The notes: generated by a model from the letters alone, not told the origin. Shown: positions 1 through 6,431, counted from the first letter of the stretch. The stretch is DNA of 7,090 bases from an uncultured Lachnospiraceae bacterium (GCA_946633495.1 CAMPAX010000123.1:1-7090); one strand, 5' to 3'. Numbers and translations are program-made.

Positions 1-59
1 CATTTTCTGCCTGAGTCCATATGCTTTCTACATACTTCTTGCATTCTCCCCGCAAATCC

Positions 60-833
60 CTACATGGAAGTATAACCGCCATCCACCGGAAGGATCACAC
101 CGGTTACGTAAGAGGATGCGGGGGAGGCGAGGAACAGGGTGGCTGTATCCAGTTCGCCTTCATTTCCGTAACGGGAAAGAGGAATCATGGTTTTGGCATT
201 TGCCTGGAAGAAATCACTGTCCAGCGTCTCCCTGGTCAGCGGTGAATAGAAATATCCGGGGCAGATGCAATTGACGGTGATATTGTATTTTCCCCATTCA
301 GCTGCAAGGCCGCGGGTAAGATTGACCAGACCGCCTTTTGCTGCGTGGTAGGGGGAGCAGGGGGCAACCTTGTTGCCTACCATGCCGTACATGGATGCGA
401 TGTTGATGATACGTCCGTAATTTGCCGGGATCATGGCCTTCTTGGCTGCGGCTCTTGCAACCCGGAAGGAACCGAAGAGATCGATATTGAATTCATTCTC
501 AAACTGGTCATCCGTAATATCTTCAGCCGGAGCAACTGCACCGGTTCCCGCATTGTTGATGACAATGTCAATGCGGCCCCATTTTTCAAGCACCAGATCG
601 ATGGTTTTATCTACCTTCTCTGTATCGGTGATATCACAGGGAAGGGCCAGAGTTTCCACTCCGAATTCTTCGGTGATCCTGGCTGCAACCTCCTCGATCA
701 GATTCTGTCTGCGTGCGATCACGACGATCTTCGCCCCCTGATTGGCCAGTGCCTTCGCCATCTGTACGCCAAGTCCGGTGGAAGCTCCGGTTACGATCGC
801 AACCTGTCCTGTCAAGTCAAAGTACTGTTTCAT
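60..833 (-). CDS. Classical SDR-family NAD(P)-dependent oxidoreductase (gluconate 5-dehydrogenase-like)
   Basis: This 257-residue cytosolic oxidoreductase has the full set of classical SDR signatures. The cofactor glycine motif TGASTGLG is at residues 15-22, NNAG at 93-96, and the Asn-Ser-Tyr-Lys catalytic set is at N116, S147, Y162 and K166 (YHAAK). A PGY segment follows, and the end is the usual VDGGY tail. Length matches the family norm of about 250. Arginines after the second beta strand (ARR, 40-42) hint at NADP(H), by family knowledge. The opening FDLTGQVAIVTG resembles gluconate 5-dehydrogenase / 2-deoxygluconate dehydrogenase-type SDRs, but the substrate cannot be read from sequence. 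The frame stays open upstream to 1052. I chose the Met at 833 because an AGGAGG lies 7 nt before it and the SDR fold begins there. The gene is divergent from the ABC permease. No terminator is visible in the 59 bases after its stop. I am very sure of the family and unsure of the substrate. Confidence 0.95.
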   Translation of the reverse strand: MKQYFDLTGQVAIVTGASTGLGVQMAKALANQGAKIVVIARRQNLIEEVAARITEEFGVETLALPCDITDTEKVDKTIDLVLEKWGRIDIVINNAGTGAVAPAEDITDDQFENEFNIDLFGSFRVARAAAKKAMIPANYGRIINIASMYGMVGNKVAPCSPYHAAKGGLVNLTRGLAAEWGKYNITVNCICPGYFYSPLTRETLDSDFFQANAKTMIPLSRYGNEGELDTATLFLASPASSYVTGVILPVDGGYTSM

Positions 834-840
834 AGTAATG

Positions 841-846
841 CCTCCT
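841..846 (-). promoter_or_regulatory. Ribosome binding site of the SDR gene
   Basis: A perfect AGGAGG on the minus strand lies 7 nt upstream of the ATG at 833. It decides the SDR start against the longer in-frame extension reaching 1052. Confidence 0.85.
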
Positions 847-860
847 CGTTGTATGTTTTG

Positions 861-892
861 GCAGCACATTGCACACGTAGTGCGTGTGCTGC
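861..892. repeat. Inverted repeat / hairpin in divergent intergenic region (1)
   Basis: The arms GCAGCACA (861-868) and TGTGCTGC (885-892) are perfectly complementary. Inside them a second pair, GCAC (871-874) and GTGC (880-883), closes a 5-nt loop. An alternative inner pairing is GCACAC (871-876) with GTGTGC (884-889). No T-run follows on either strand, so it is not a standard intrinsic terminator. It lies 15 nt upstream of the SDR ribosome binding site and would be in the SDR leader if that gene's promoter is farther right. It could equally be a protein operator. Confidence 0.7.
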
Positions 893-901
893 GGATCATC
901 A

Positions 902-930
902 GCCGGGGCAGGATACCTTCTGTCCCCGGC
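902..930. repeat. Inverted repeat / hairpin in divergent intergenic region (2)
   Basis: GCCGGGG (902-908) pairs perfectly with CCCCGGC (924-930). CAG (909-911) with CTG (920-922) extends the stem past a single bulged T and leaves an 8-nt loop. The stem is GC-rich, but no T-tract follows on either strand, so a terminator is not supported. It ends 4 nt before the candidate -10 elements at 935-942, a position suited to an operator or to an early-transcript structure. Confidence 0.65.
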
Positions 931-934
931 ATCA

Positions 935-942
935 TGTATAAT
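935..942. promoter_or_regulatory. Overlapping candidate -10 elements on both strands
   Basis: The plus strand reads a consensus TATAAT at 937-942, but the matching -35 position (about 914-919) is poor. The minus strand reads TATACA at 940-935, with a weak TTTATC -35 at 963-958 and a 17-bp spacer. Either could serve one of the divergent genes: plus for the permease with a leader of about 145 nt, minus for the SDR with a leader of about 95 nt. The region is AT-rich, so a chance match is possible. Confidence 0.3.
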
Positions 943-1001
943 GTGAATAATGAAACGGATAAAAAATGCCCTATATGTGATGATATCAGATGTCTTCGGA
1001 T

Positions 1002-1032
1002 TTCACAAGGTTGGAATCGTAAGGCATTTAAT
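1002..1032 (+). promoter_or_regulatory. Candidate promoter for the ABC transporter operon
   Basis: TTCACA (1002-1007, 5 of 6 to the -35 consensus) is followed by TTTAAT (1027-1032, 5 of 6 to the -10 consensus). The 19-bp spacer is longer than ideal. Its start point would leave a leader of about 50 nt before the permease. It competes with the TATAAT at 937-942 as the operon promoter, and neither match is strong overall. Confidence 0.3.
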
Positions 1033-1080
1033 TTTTCTTTAAGAATTTCCATGGTATCCTAACGCCAGAAGATGAGAGGA

Positions 1081-1085
1081 AGGAG
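1081..1085 (+). promoter_or_regulatory. Ribosome binding site of the permease gene
   Basis: AGGAG lies 7 nt upstream of the ATG at 1093. This favours 1093 over the in-frame ATG at 1072, which would sit upstream of the site and add only seven basic residues. Confidence 0.8.
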
Positions 1086-1092
1086 ATACATC

Positions 1093-3465
1093 ATGTTATT
1101 TCGGATCTTGAAAAAAGATATCAGACGAAAAAAAACCATGAACCTGATCCTGCTCCTGTTCGTGATCCTGGCGACTATGTTCGTGGCCAGCGGCCTTTCC
1201 AACGTAATGGCGGTTCTGAACGGAACAGACTACTATCTGGACAAGGCAGGACTTGGGGATTATGTGGTCATTACACAGGGAGAGGGAATGCTCGATGCCC
1301 CGAAGGATCTGGAAACACATCTGAAGGAGAATGAGAAGGCAAAGGACTTTCGGCTGGAGCGTTATATCACCCTTGCTGAGAAGGATCTTACCCATAATGA
1401 TAAAAAGTCAAAATCCGACAGCACTATGATGATGACGAGTATCGACGACGGAGGCCTTCGGTACTTTGATAAGGATAACCGGGAGATCACGAAAATCGAG
1501 GAAGGACATACCTTCGTTCAGCTTCGGTTCCTGGAGGGAAATGATCTCAAGGTGGGAGACACCATCCGACTCCGGAAGGAAGGTGTGGATCTTCTCTTTA
1601 TCATCGACGGGACCTTCAAGGATGCCTGCCTCGGATCGGGGATGATGGGGAACAACCGGTTTCTGATCTCCGGGAAGGATATGGAGAAGATCCTGGCGGA
1701 TCCCGCGATCCATAAAATGTGGGGCGGCGAAATGGGCTACGTGGATACGGATGATATACAGGGCTTCGCCGCATCCATCTCATCGCTGGACGGGATCAGT
1801 TTTGACGGTGCGAGAAGCACGATCAAGCTTACCTATGTGCTTTCACTGATCATCGCATTTGTGGTACTTATCCTGTCTGTTGCGCTGATCATAGTATCTT
1901 TCGTGGTCCTTCGGTTTGCCATCAATCTTTCGGTGATGGAGGATTTCCGTGAGATCGGAGTGATGAAGGCCATCGGTATCCGGGACCGGAAAATCCGCGG
2001 CATGTATGCAGCTAAATATCTGGGGATCGCAGTGATCGGCGTTCTGATCGGCGGGATCTTAAGCTTCCCATTTGGAAAGATGCTGATTAAGTCTGTCAGT
2101 GAGAACATGGTTCTGGGAAATGACGGCGACACGCTGGCGCACATCGTCGGAGGGCTGGCAGTAGTTCTGATCATCACTGGATTTGCCTGGTTATGTACCG
2201 GACGTGTAAAGAAGATGTCTCCGGTGGATGCGATCCGAAGCGGTCAGACAGGAGAAAGATATAAGAAGAGGAAAGCAAGGGGCGCGGGAAAGGTCCGGAA
2301 GAACACGGAGTTCTTCCTGGCGGTGAATGATATTCGGAGCAATCCGAGAAGGTATCTCTCCGTATTCCTGTCCATATTTATCTGCTCGCTGCTGGTTCTG
2401 ATGATCGTAAATATCACCACCACCATGAGGAGCGACAGCTTCGTGGAAACCTTCGGAGCAAAGAGAGACCTCTATGTGGATGATTCAGATAATATCATGA
2501 CACTGACCGGTACGGGCAAAGAAGAGTTCGCGGCCTATATCCGGGAGAAAGAAGAGCTTCTCACGGATGCGGGAATGCCCTGTGTGATCAGTGATGAGAT
2601 CCAGTACAAATATAAAGTGATCGTTGGGGATGAGTCCTATAAGCTGGATATCCAGCAGGGATTCAACATTCGGGCGGATGAATACAGTATAACGGCAGGC
2701 TCTGTACCGCAGAATGCCCACGAAGCAGCGATCACTCCGCAGATCGCTGAGAAGACGGGACTGAAGATGGGCGATACATTTACCATAGACTACGGTGATC
2801 ATCAGGCGGATTTCCTGGTAACGGCAACCTTTGAGACCATGAATCAGCTGGGTATGGTGATCCGGATCCATCAGGATGCAGAGACGGATTTTCATCATGT
2901 CAGCAGTACATTTGCGCTCGGTGTCCGGTTTACGGATCACCCGACTGAGAAGGAGATCGAGGCGAGAAAGACTAAGGTGAAGGAGCTTTGGGGAGTAGAG
3001 GATCTGCTTGTCATGAACGGGGCGGAATTCTGTGATGATTGCATGAAATCCGCTGATTCCATGGAATCGGTACAGAATCTGCTCCTCCTGATCACCCTGA
3101 TCGTTGTGATCCTGGTAACCGTTCTGATGGAGAGGTCCTTCGCTTCCGATGAGAAGACCCAGATCGCGCTTCTTAAGGCGGTGGGTTTTAGAAATGGTTC
3201 CATCATCAAATGGCATGTATGGCGGTTTACGATCTGTGCATTCTTTGCAGTCGTGCTTGCACTGGCGGTGTCCGTACCGGTAACAAATCTGGGAGCAACT
3301 CCGATCTTCGGCATGATGGGAGTAAAGACGGTGGATTACCGATACAATATCAGCATGACACTGGCCTATCCTGCGATCATCTTCGTGTTCACGATATTTG
3401 TGACATGGATCGTGGCGCAGTGCACAAGACGGATCAAGAGCAGCGATACGGCAAATATTGAGTAG
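1093..3465 (+). CDS. FtsX/MacB-type ABC transporter permease, duplicated single-chain form (8 TM)
   Basis: This 790-residue inner-membrane protein is built from two repeats of 1 TM + extracytoplasmic domain + 3 TM. TM1 is about 15-38, then domain 1 about 39-245, then TM2-4 at about 246-273, 309-328 and 351-369. TM5 is about 421-440, then domain 2 about 441-660, then TM6-8 at about 662-679, 709-729 and 757-776. Matching motifs confirm internal duplication: KKDIRRK (7-13) and VNDIRSN (411-417) precede the first TM of each half, and EIGVMKAIG (287-295) and QIALLKAVG (690-698) follow the second TM. The latter is the FtsX-family coupling segment that contacts the ATPase. MSPVDAIR (375-382) closes the first half, as is usual in FtsX permeases. 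A CDDC motif (647-650) lies outside just before TM6. In the MacB/FtsX family such permeases relay ATP-driven motion across the membrane. Export or detoxification of peptides or envelope-active compounds is an inference; the substrate is unknown. The ATPase gene lies 130 bp downstream. Confidence 0.92.
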   Translation: MLFRILKKDIRRKKTMNLILLLFVILATMFVASGLSNVMAVLNGTDYYLDKAGLGDYVVITQGEGMLDAPKDLETHLKENEKAKDFRLERYITLAEKDLTHNDKKSKSDSTMMMTSIDDGGLRYFDKDNREITKIEEGHTFVQLRFLEGNDLKVGDTIRLRKEGVDLLFIIDGTFKDACLGSGMMGNNRFLISGKDMEKILADPAIHKMWGGEMGYVDTDDIQGFAASISSLDGISFDGARSTIKLTYVLSLIIAFVVLILSVALIIVSFVVLRFAINLSVMEDFREIGVMKAIGIRDRKIRGMYAAKYLGIAVIGVLIGGILSFPFGKMLIKSVSENMVLGNDGDTLAHIVGGLAVVLIITGFAWLCTGRVKKMSPVDAIRSGQTGERYKKRKARGAGKVRKNTEFFLAVNDIRSNPRRYLSVFLSIFICSLLVLMIVNITTTMRSDSFVETFGAKRDLYVDDSDNIMTLTGTGKEEFAAYIREKEELLTDAGMPCVISDEIQYKYKVIVGDESYKLDIQQGFNIRADEYSITAGSVPQNAHEAAITPQIAEKTGLKMGDTFTIDYGDHQADFLVTATFETMNQLGMVIRIHQDAETDFHHVSSTFALGVRFTDHPTEKEIEARKTKVKELWGVEDLLVMNGAEFCDDCMKSADSMESVQNLLLLITLIVVILVTVLMERSFASDEKTQIALLKAVGFRNGSIIKWHVWRFTICAFFAVVLALAVSVPVTNLGATPIFGMMGVKTVDYRYNISMTLAYPAIIFVFTIFVTWIVAQCTRRIKSSDTANIE

Positions 3466-3470
3466 AGGAG

Positions 3471-3551
3471 TGTCATCCTGAGGAGTGAAGCAACGAAGGA
3501 TCCCTCGGGACGAAGCGATAAGATCCTTCGGCCTGTGGCCTCGGGATGACA
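3471..3551. repeat. 81-bp palindromic intergenic repeat (REP/MITE-like)
   Basis: The outer arms (3471-3483 TGTCATCCTGAGG and 3539-3551 CCTCGGGATGACA) match at 12 of 13 positions, and the one mismatch is a G-U wobble in RNA. Inside, CGAAGGATC (3494-3502) and GATCCTTCG (3522-3530) are a perfect 9-bp inverted repeat around a 19-nt loop. CCTCGGGA occurs twice (3503-3510 and 3539-3546), so the 5' arm could pair with either copy. It resembles dispersed TGTCATCCTGAG...GAAGGATC intergenic repeats I recall from many bacterial genomes, but copy number cannot be judged from this window. It holds no transposase and has no downstream T-run. It splits the permease and ATPase genes and may modulate read-through or mRNA stability. 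Confidence 0.8.
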
Positions 3552-3582
3552 AAAGAGATACACGTTACTGAGAATGATCAAT

Positions 3583-3589
3583 AAAGGAG
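3583..3589 (+). promoter_or_regulatory. Ribosome binding site of the ATPase gene
   Basis: AAAGGAG sits 6 nt before the ATG at 3596. Having its own strong site makes ATPase translation independent of the permease, as expected with 130 bp between the genes. Confidence 0.8.
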
Positions 3590-3595
3590 AAATCT

Positions 3596-4360
3596 ATGAG
3601 TACAATTCTGGAAGCAAGAGATCTTTGCAAAACATATATCATCGAAAAGCAGCAGAATCATGTGTTAAGAAATGTGAATTTCACCGTAGATGAAGGCGAA
3701 ATGGTCGCCATCATGGGACCCTCCGGTTCGGGAAAGTCAACCCTGCTTTATTCCGTGTCCGGCATGGATAAGGTTACCAGTGGGACCGTGATCTTCGATG
3801 GAAGGGAGATCACGTCCCTGGATGAGAAGGAGATGGCGGACGTACGTCTGGATGAGATGGGATTTATCTTCCAGCAGATGTATATGATGAAGAACCTTAC
3901 CATCCTGGATAATATCATACTTCCGGCCATGCAGAGCAGGAAGGAGGGTGTCAGCAAGGAAGAGAAAGTGAAACGTGGAGAGGAGCTGATGCGGAAGCTG
4001 GGGATCATCGAGACAGCAGATCACGACATCAATGAGGTGTCCGGCGGTCAGCTGCAGAGGGCCTGCATCTGCCGGAGCATGATCAACAATCCGAAGATCA
4101 TTTTCGCGGACGAGCCCACAGGCGCACTGAATCGGACCTCCTCCGGGGAAGTGATCGATGAGCTGGTACGGCTGAATGAGGAAGGCACCACCATCCTCAT
4201 GGTTACCCATGATGCCAGGGTGGCAGCAAGATGCTCCCGGGTTCTTTATATCGTGGACGGGAATATCAAAGGAGAGTATAACAACACCGACGACGGAACA
4301 AAGGATCAGAAGCAGAGAGAACGTGCTCTCAACAACTGGCTGATGGATCAGGGGTGGTAA
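3596..4360 (+). CDS. ABC transporter ATP-binding protein (MacB/Bce-type ATPase)
   Basis: This 254-residue cytoplasmic ATPase should power the neighbouring FtsX-type permease. All nucleotide-binding motifs are present: Walker A GPSGSGKST (41-49), Q-loop Gln93 in IFQQ, signature VSGGQLQR (148-155), Walker B IIFADEP (168-174) with catalytic Glu173, D-loop GALN (176-179), and the switch histidine in VTHD (His205). SGGQLQR and the GALN D-loop are typical of MacB/Bce-type ATPases, by family knowledge. The core ends near residue 230. A basic/acidic tail ends in LNNWLMDQGW, and I recall similar tails in clostridial members of this group. Length is normal. It has no membrane segment and must dimerise and dock on the permease. 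With a single ATPase gene and a two-halved permease, a homodimeric ATPase is the simplest model. No terminator follows the gene. Confidence 0.95.
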   Translation: MSTILEARDLCKTYIIEKQQNHVLRNVNFTVDEGEMVAIMGPSGSGKSTLLYSVSGMDKVTSGTVIFDGREITSLDEKEMADVRLDEMGFIFQQMYMMKNLTILDNIILPAMQSRKEGVSKEEKVKRGEELMRKLGIIETADHDINEVSGGQLQRACICRSMINNPKIIFADEPTGALNRTSSGEVIDELVRLNEEGTTILMVTHDARVAARCSRVLYIVDGNIKGEYNNTDDGTKDQKQRERALNNWLMDQGW

Positions 4361-4382
4361 GAGTTATGGCGTCACAGGATTC

Positions 4383-4412
4383 TTGACATCTGCCCATGTG
4401 GGTGGCTAAAAT
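4383..4412 (+). promoter_or_regulatory. Sigma-A-type promoter for the two-component pair
   Basis: A consensus TTGACA (4383-4388) and TAAAAT (4407-4412, 5 of 6) are separated by 18 bp. Transcription should start near 4419, giving a leader of about 55 nt before the response regulator. The spacer contains a short dyad, CCCA-TG-TGGG (4394-4403), that could be an operator. The promoter suggests the regulator and kinase can be transcribed apart from the transporter, though read-through from upstream is not excluded. Confidence 0.7.
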
Positions 4413-4475
4413 AAAGTCAGTCTTTGAAACCGACGCAGAAAAGATCTCCCGGGAATCCGGAGAAAACGGAGAGAA

Positions 4476-5207
4476 ATGATGTTAGATATTCTGATCGTGG
4501 AGGATCATAAAGAGATTGCCGGTCTGCTCATGGATTTCCTCCGGAAGGAAGGATATACCGTCAGTGTGGCGGAGACAGGAGAGAAAGCCCTGCACCTGTA
4601 TGAAACATACGGTGCAAGGCTTCTTGTGCTTGATATCAATCTCCCCGGAGAGATCGACGGCTTCGGTGTACTCTCTATGGTGAGGAAGACATCCAATACC
4701 CACGTCCTCATTACCAGTGCCCGGACCGGCAAGGAGGATCAGCTGAAAGGGCTTCGGATCGGTGCGGATGATTATATCGAGAAACCTTACGATATCGATA
4801 TCCTGATCGCGAAGATCCGGGGGATCATGCGCAGGAAGTTTGAACTGGATGAGATCGTCTGTGGGGATTTCCGCCTGAATACTGTGACGGGAGTACTCAC
4901 GGTAACGGGAAGAACCGGCATGAAAACCGGTTCGGGAGAAGCTAAAGACGGAAATGGAGACGGCAGGGAGAGGAGCATCGAGCTTACCGCAAAAGAGTAC
5001 GAACTTCTGAAACTCATGATGGAGCATGAGGGAACGACACTGAAGAAGGATTATCTCTTCAATAATGTCTGGGGAAGTGATTCGGAGTCAGAGCTTCAGA
5101 CACTTACGGTTCATATCAAATGGCTTCGTGAGAAGCTGGAGAAGGATCCCAGAAAGCCCGTGCATATCATCACGGTCTGGGGCGTAGGTTACCGATTCGA
5201 GGCATAG
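4476..5207 (+). CDS. OmpR/PhoB-family DNA-binding response regulator
   Basis: This is a 243-residue cytoplasmic transcription regulator. The receiver domain spans about 4-120, with acidic pocket E9-D10, phospho-acceptor Asp53 (LVLDINLPG), switch Thr80 (LITSA) and Lys103-Pro104. The winged-helix effector domain spans about 127-243, with LTAKEYELL (170-178), the recognition-helix region TLTVHIKWLREKL and the wing ending TVWGVGYRF. It is oddly long. Residues about 146-166 form a Gly/charged low-complexity insertion between the N-terminal beta strands of the DNA-binding domain and LTAKEYELL. Without it the protein would be about 222 residues, the usual size. Two adjacent ATGs (4476, 4479) are possible starts. 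GGAG at 4468-4471 is 4 nt from the first and 7 nt from the second, so the second may be used. It lies 3 bp from the kinase gene and is the likely effector of that kinase. Control of the adjacent ABC genes is inferred from position. Confidence 0.95.
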   Translation: MMLDILIVEDHKEIAGLLMDFLRKEGYTVSVAETGEKALHLYETYGARLLVLDINLPGEIDGFGVLSMVRKTSNTHVLITSARTGKEDQLKGLRIGADDYIEKPYDIDILIAKIRGIMRRKFELDEIVCGDFRLNTVTGVLTVTGRTGMKTGSGEAKDGNGDGRERSIELTAKEYELLKLMMEHEGTTLKKDYLFNNVWGSDSESELQTLTVHIKWLREKLEKDPRKPVHIITVWGVGYRFEA

Positions 5208-5210
5208 GGC

Positions 5211-6431
5211 ATGCGATATCAAAAAAGAACGATCATCATAGTATTTCTGCTGGAGGCTTTGCTGGCGGTCGGAAGCAACCTCCTTATTCTCTATGCAGAA
5301 AGAGAAAGTGAGGATCTGGGATACCGGGTGGATCTGGGAAGGGTTCGGCAGTCTCTTGCGGAGGGAAAGGTACCGGATGCGGCTTCCTTCACCTATGTCA
5401 CGGAGATTCAGATCTATGATCCCGAGCGGATCGTAAATGAAAACTATACCGTCTATCCTCATCGGGACGGAACCCTGTATCGGATCATTTATAAGGAGGG
5501 ACAAACCCACTTCTGGCCGATTCTTATGATCAACGGAACCTGGCTTCTGGTGATGATCCTTACGGCGGGGATCATGATCTATATATATCGGAAGATCGTA
5601 AGACCCTTCCGGACAGTCTCGGAGTTCCCGGTCGAGCTCTCCAAGGGAAACCTTTCCCTTCCTGTGAAGGAAGAAAAGGATAAGTATTTCGGGCGGTTCC
5701 TTTGGGGAATGGATATGCTCCGGGAGAAACTCGAAGCGGATAAGAATGACCGGCTGGCCATGGAGCAGGAGAAGAAAACCTTGATCCTTACCATGTCGCA
5801 TGATATCAAGACACCGCTCTCTGCAATTAAACTGTACAACCGTGCGCTTTCTGAAAATCTTTATGATTCGGAAGAAAAGAAGAAGGAAGCCTATGCCGGG
5901 ATCGACAGGAACCTGAAGGAGTTGGAGAAATATATCGAAGAGATCCAAAATACGGCGCGAGAAGACTTTATGTCCCTCTCGGTTTCCGATGGAGAATGGT
6001 ATCTGTCGGAGGTGATGGACTCCCTGGAGAAGCTGTACCGGGAGAAGACGGCAGAGCGAAGAACCAGGTTCACTGTGGAAGCGTATCAGAACTGCCTCAT
6101 CCGGGGAGACCGGGAGAGGGGGCTGGAGGTGTTGCAGAACCTGATGGAAAATGCGCTGAAATACGGAGACGGGCGAAGCATCCGGATCTCCTTTGCGGAT
6201 GAAGAAGACTGCAGACTTGTGACGGTGGAGAACTCAGGCTGTACACTTCCGGAACGCGAGCTCCCGAACATTTTTGATTCCTTCTACCGTGGAAGCAATT
6301 CGAAAGATCAGAAGGGAAGCGGCCTCGGGCTGTACATTTGCCGAAGACTGATGCAGGCCATGGACGGAGAAGTGTTCGCGGAGGTGCGTGACGACAGTTT
6401 TGCGGTAACTGCGGTATTCCGGAAACGTTAG
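5211..6431 (+). CDS. Membrane sensor histidine kinase (HisKA / HATPase_c)
   Basis: This 406-residue kinase should phosphorylate the response regulator just upstream. TM1 is about 7-28, followed by an extracytoplasmic loop of about 73 residues (29-101). TM2 is about 103-126, then a HAMP-like linker (about 127-180). The dimerisation domain holds the phospho-accepting His197 in MSHDIKTPLSAIK. In the ATPase domain the N box is QNLMENALKYG (309-319, Asn310/Asn314), the F box is FDSFYRG (355-361) and the G2 box is GSGLGL (369-374). The G1 box is atypical, reading ENSG (340-343) where many kinases have DxGxG. Firmicute kinases often show such NxG variants, so loss of activity should not be assumed. 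The start follows the regulator stop by 3 bp, with GAGG at 5199-5202 inside the preceding reading frame, indicating coupled translation. The loop argues for sensing an external ligand or contact, unlike loop-less Bce-type sensors. The signal is unknown. Confidence 0.94.
   Translation: MRYQKRTIIIVFLLEALLAVGSNLLILYAERESEDLGYRVDLGRVRQSLAEGKVPDAASFTYVTEIQIYDPERIVNENYTVYPHRDGTLYRIIYKEGQTHFWPILMINGTWLLVMILTAGIMIYIYRKIVRPFRTVSEFPVELSKGNLSLPVKEEKDKYFGRFLWGMDMLREKLEADKNDRLAMEQEKKTLILTMSHDIKTPLSAIKLYNRALSENLYDSEEKKKEAYAGIDRNLKELEKYIEEIQNTAREDFMSLSVSDGEWYLSEVMDSLEKLYREKTAERRTRFTVEAYQNCLIRGDRERGLEVLQNLMENALKYGDGRSIRISFADEEDCRLVTVENSGCTLPERELPNIFDSFYRGSNSKDQKGSGLGLYICRRLMQAMDGEVFAEVRDDSFAVTAVFRKR

Noticed and set aside
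1..44. Possible start of a minus-strand gene after the SDR (ATG at 44, open to the window edge)
   Set aside because: Only 14 codons are visible, the GGGGAG is just 1-2 nt from the ATG, and the residues match nothing I recognise.
834..1052. N-terminal extension of the SDR frame by 73 codons
   Set aside because: It crosses both intergenic hairpins, adds no SDR-like sequence and bypasses a perfect ribosome binding site placed for the Met at 833.
1072..1092. Upstream ATG for the permease, adding seven residues
   Set aside because: The ribosome binding site at 1081-1085 lies inside that extension and is ideally spaced for 1093.
3471..3551. Intrinsic terminator after the permease gene
   Set aside because: The stem is strong, but neither strand has a T-run after it. 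On the plus strand it is followed by AAAAGAG.
2485..3552. Long minus-strand open frame of 355 codons opposite the permease gene
   Set aside because: It is antisense to a gene with clear FtsX motifs and TM segments, and its translation is rich in His, Arg and Cys with no recognisable domain or ribosome binding site.
5088..5948. Minus-strand open frame of 286 codons opposite the regulator and kinase genes
   Set aside because: It spans the junction of two well-supported plus-strand genes and has no domain signature, so it is a codon-bias shadow.
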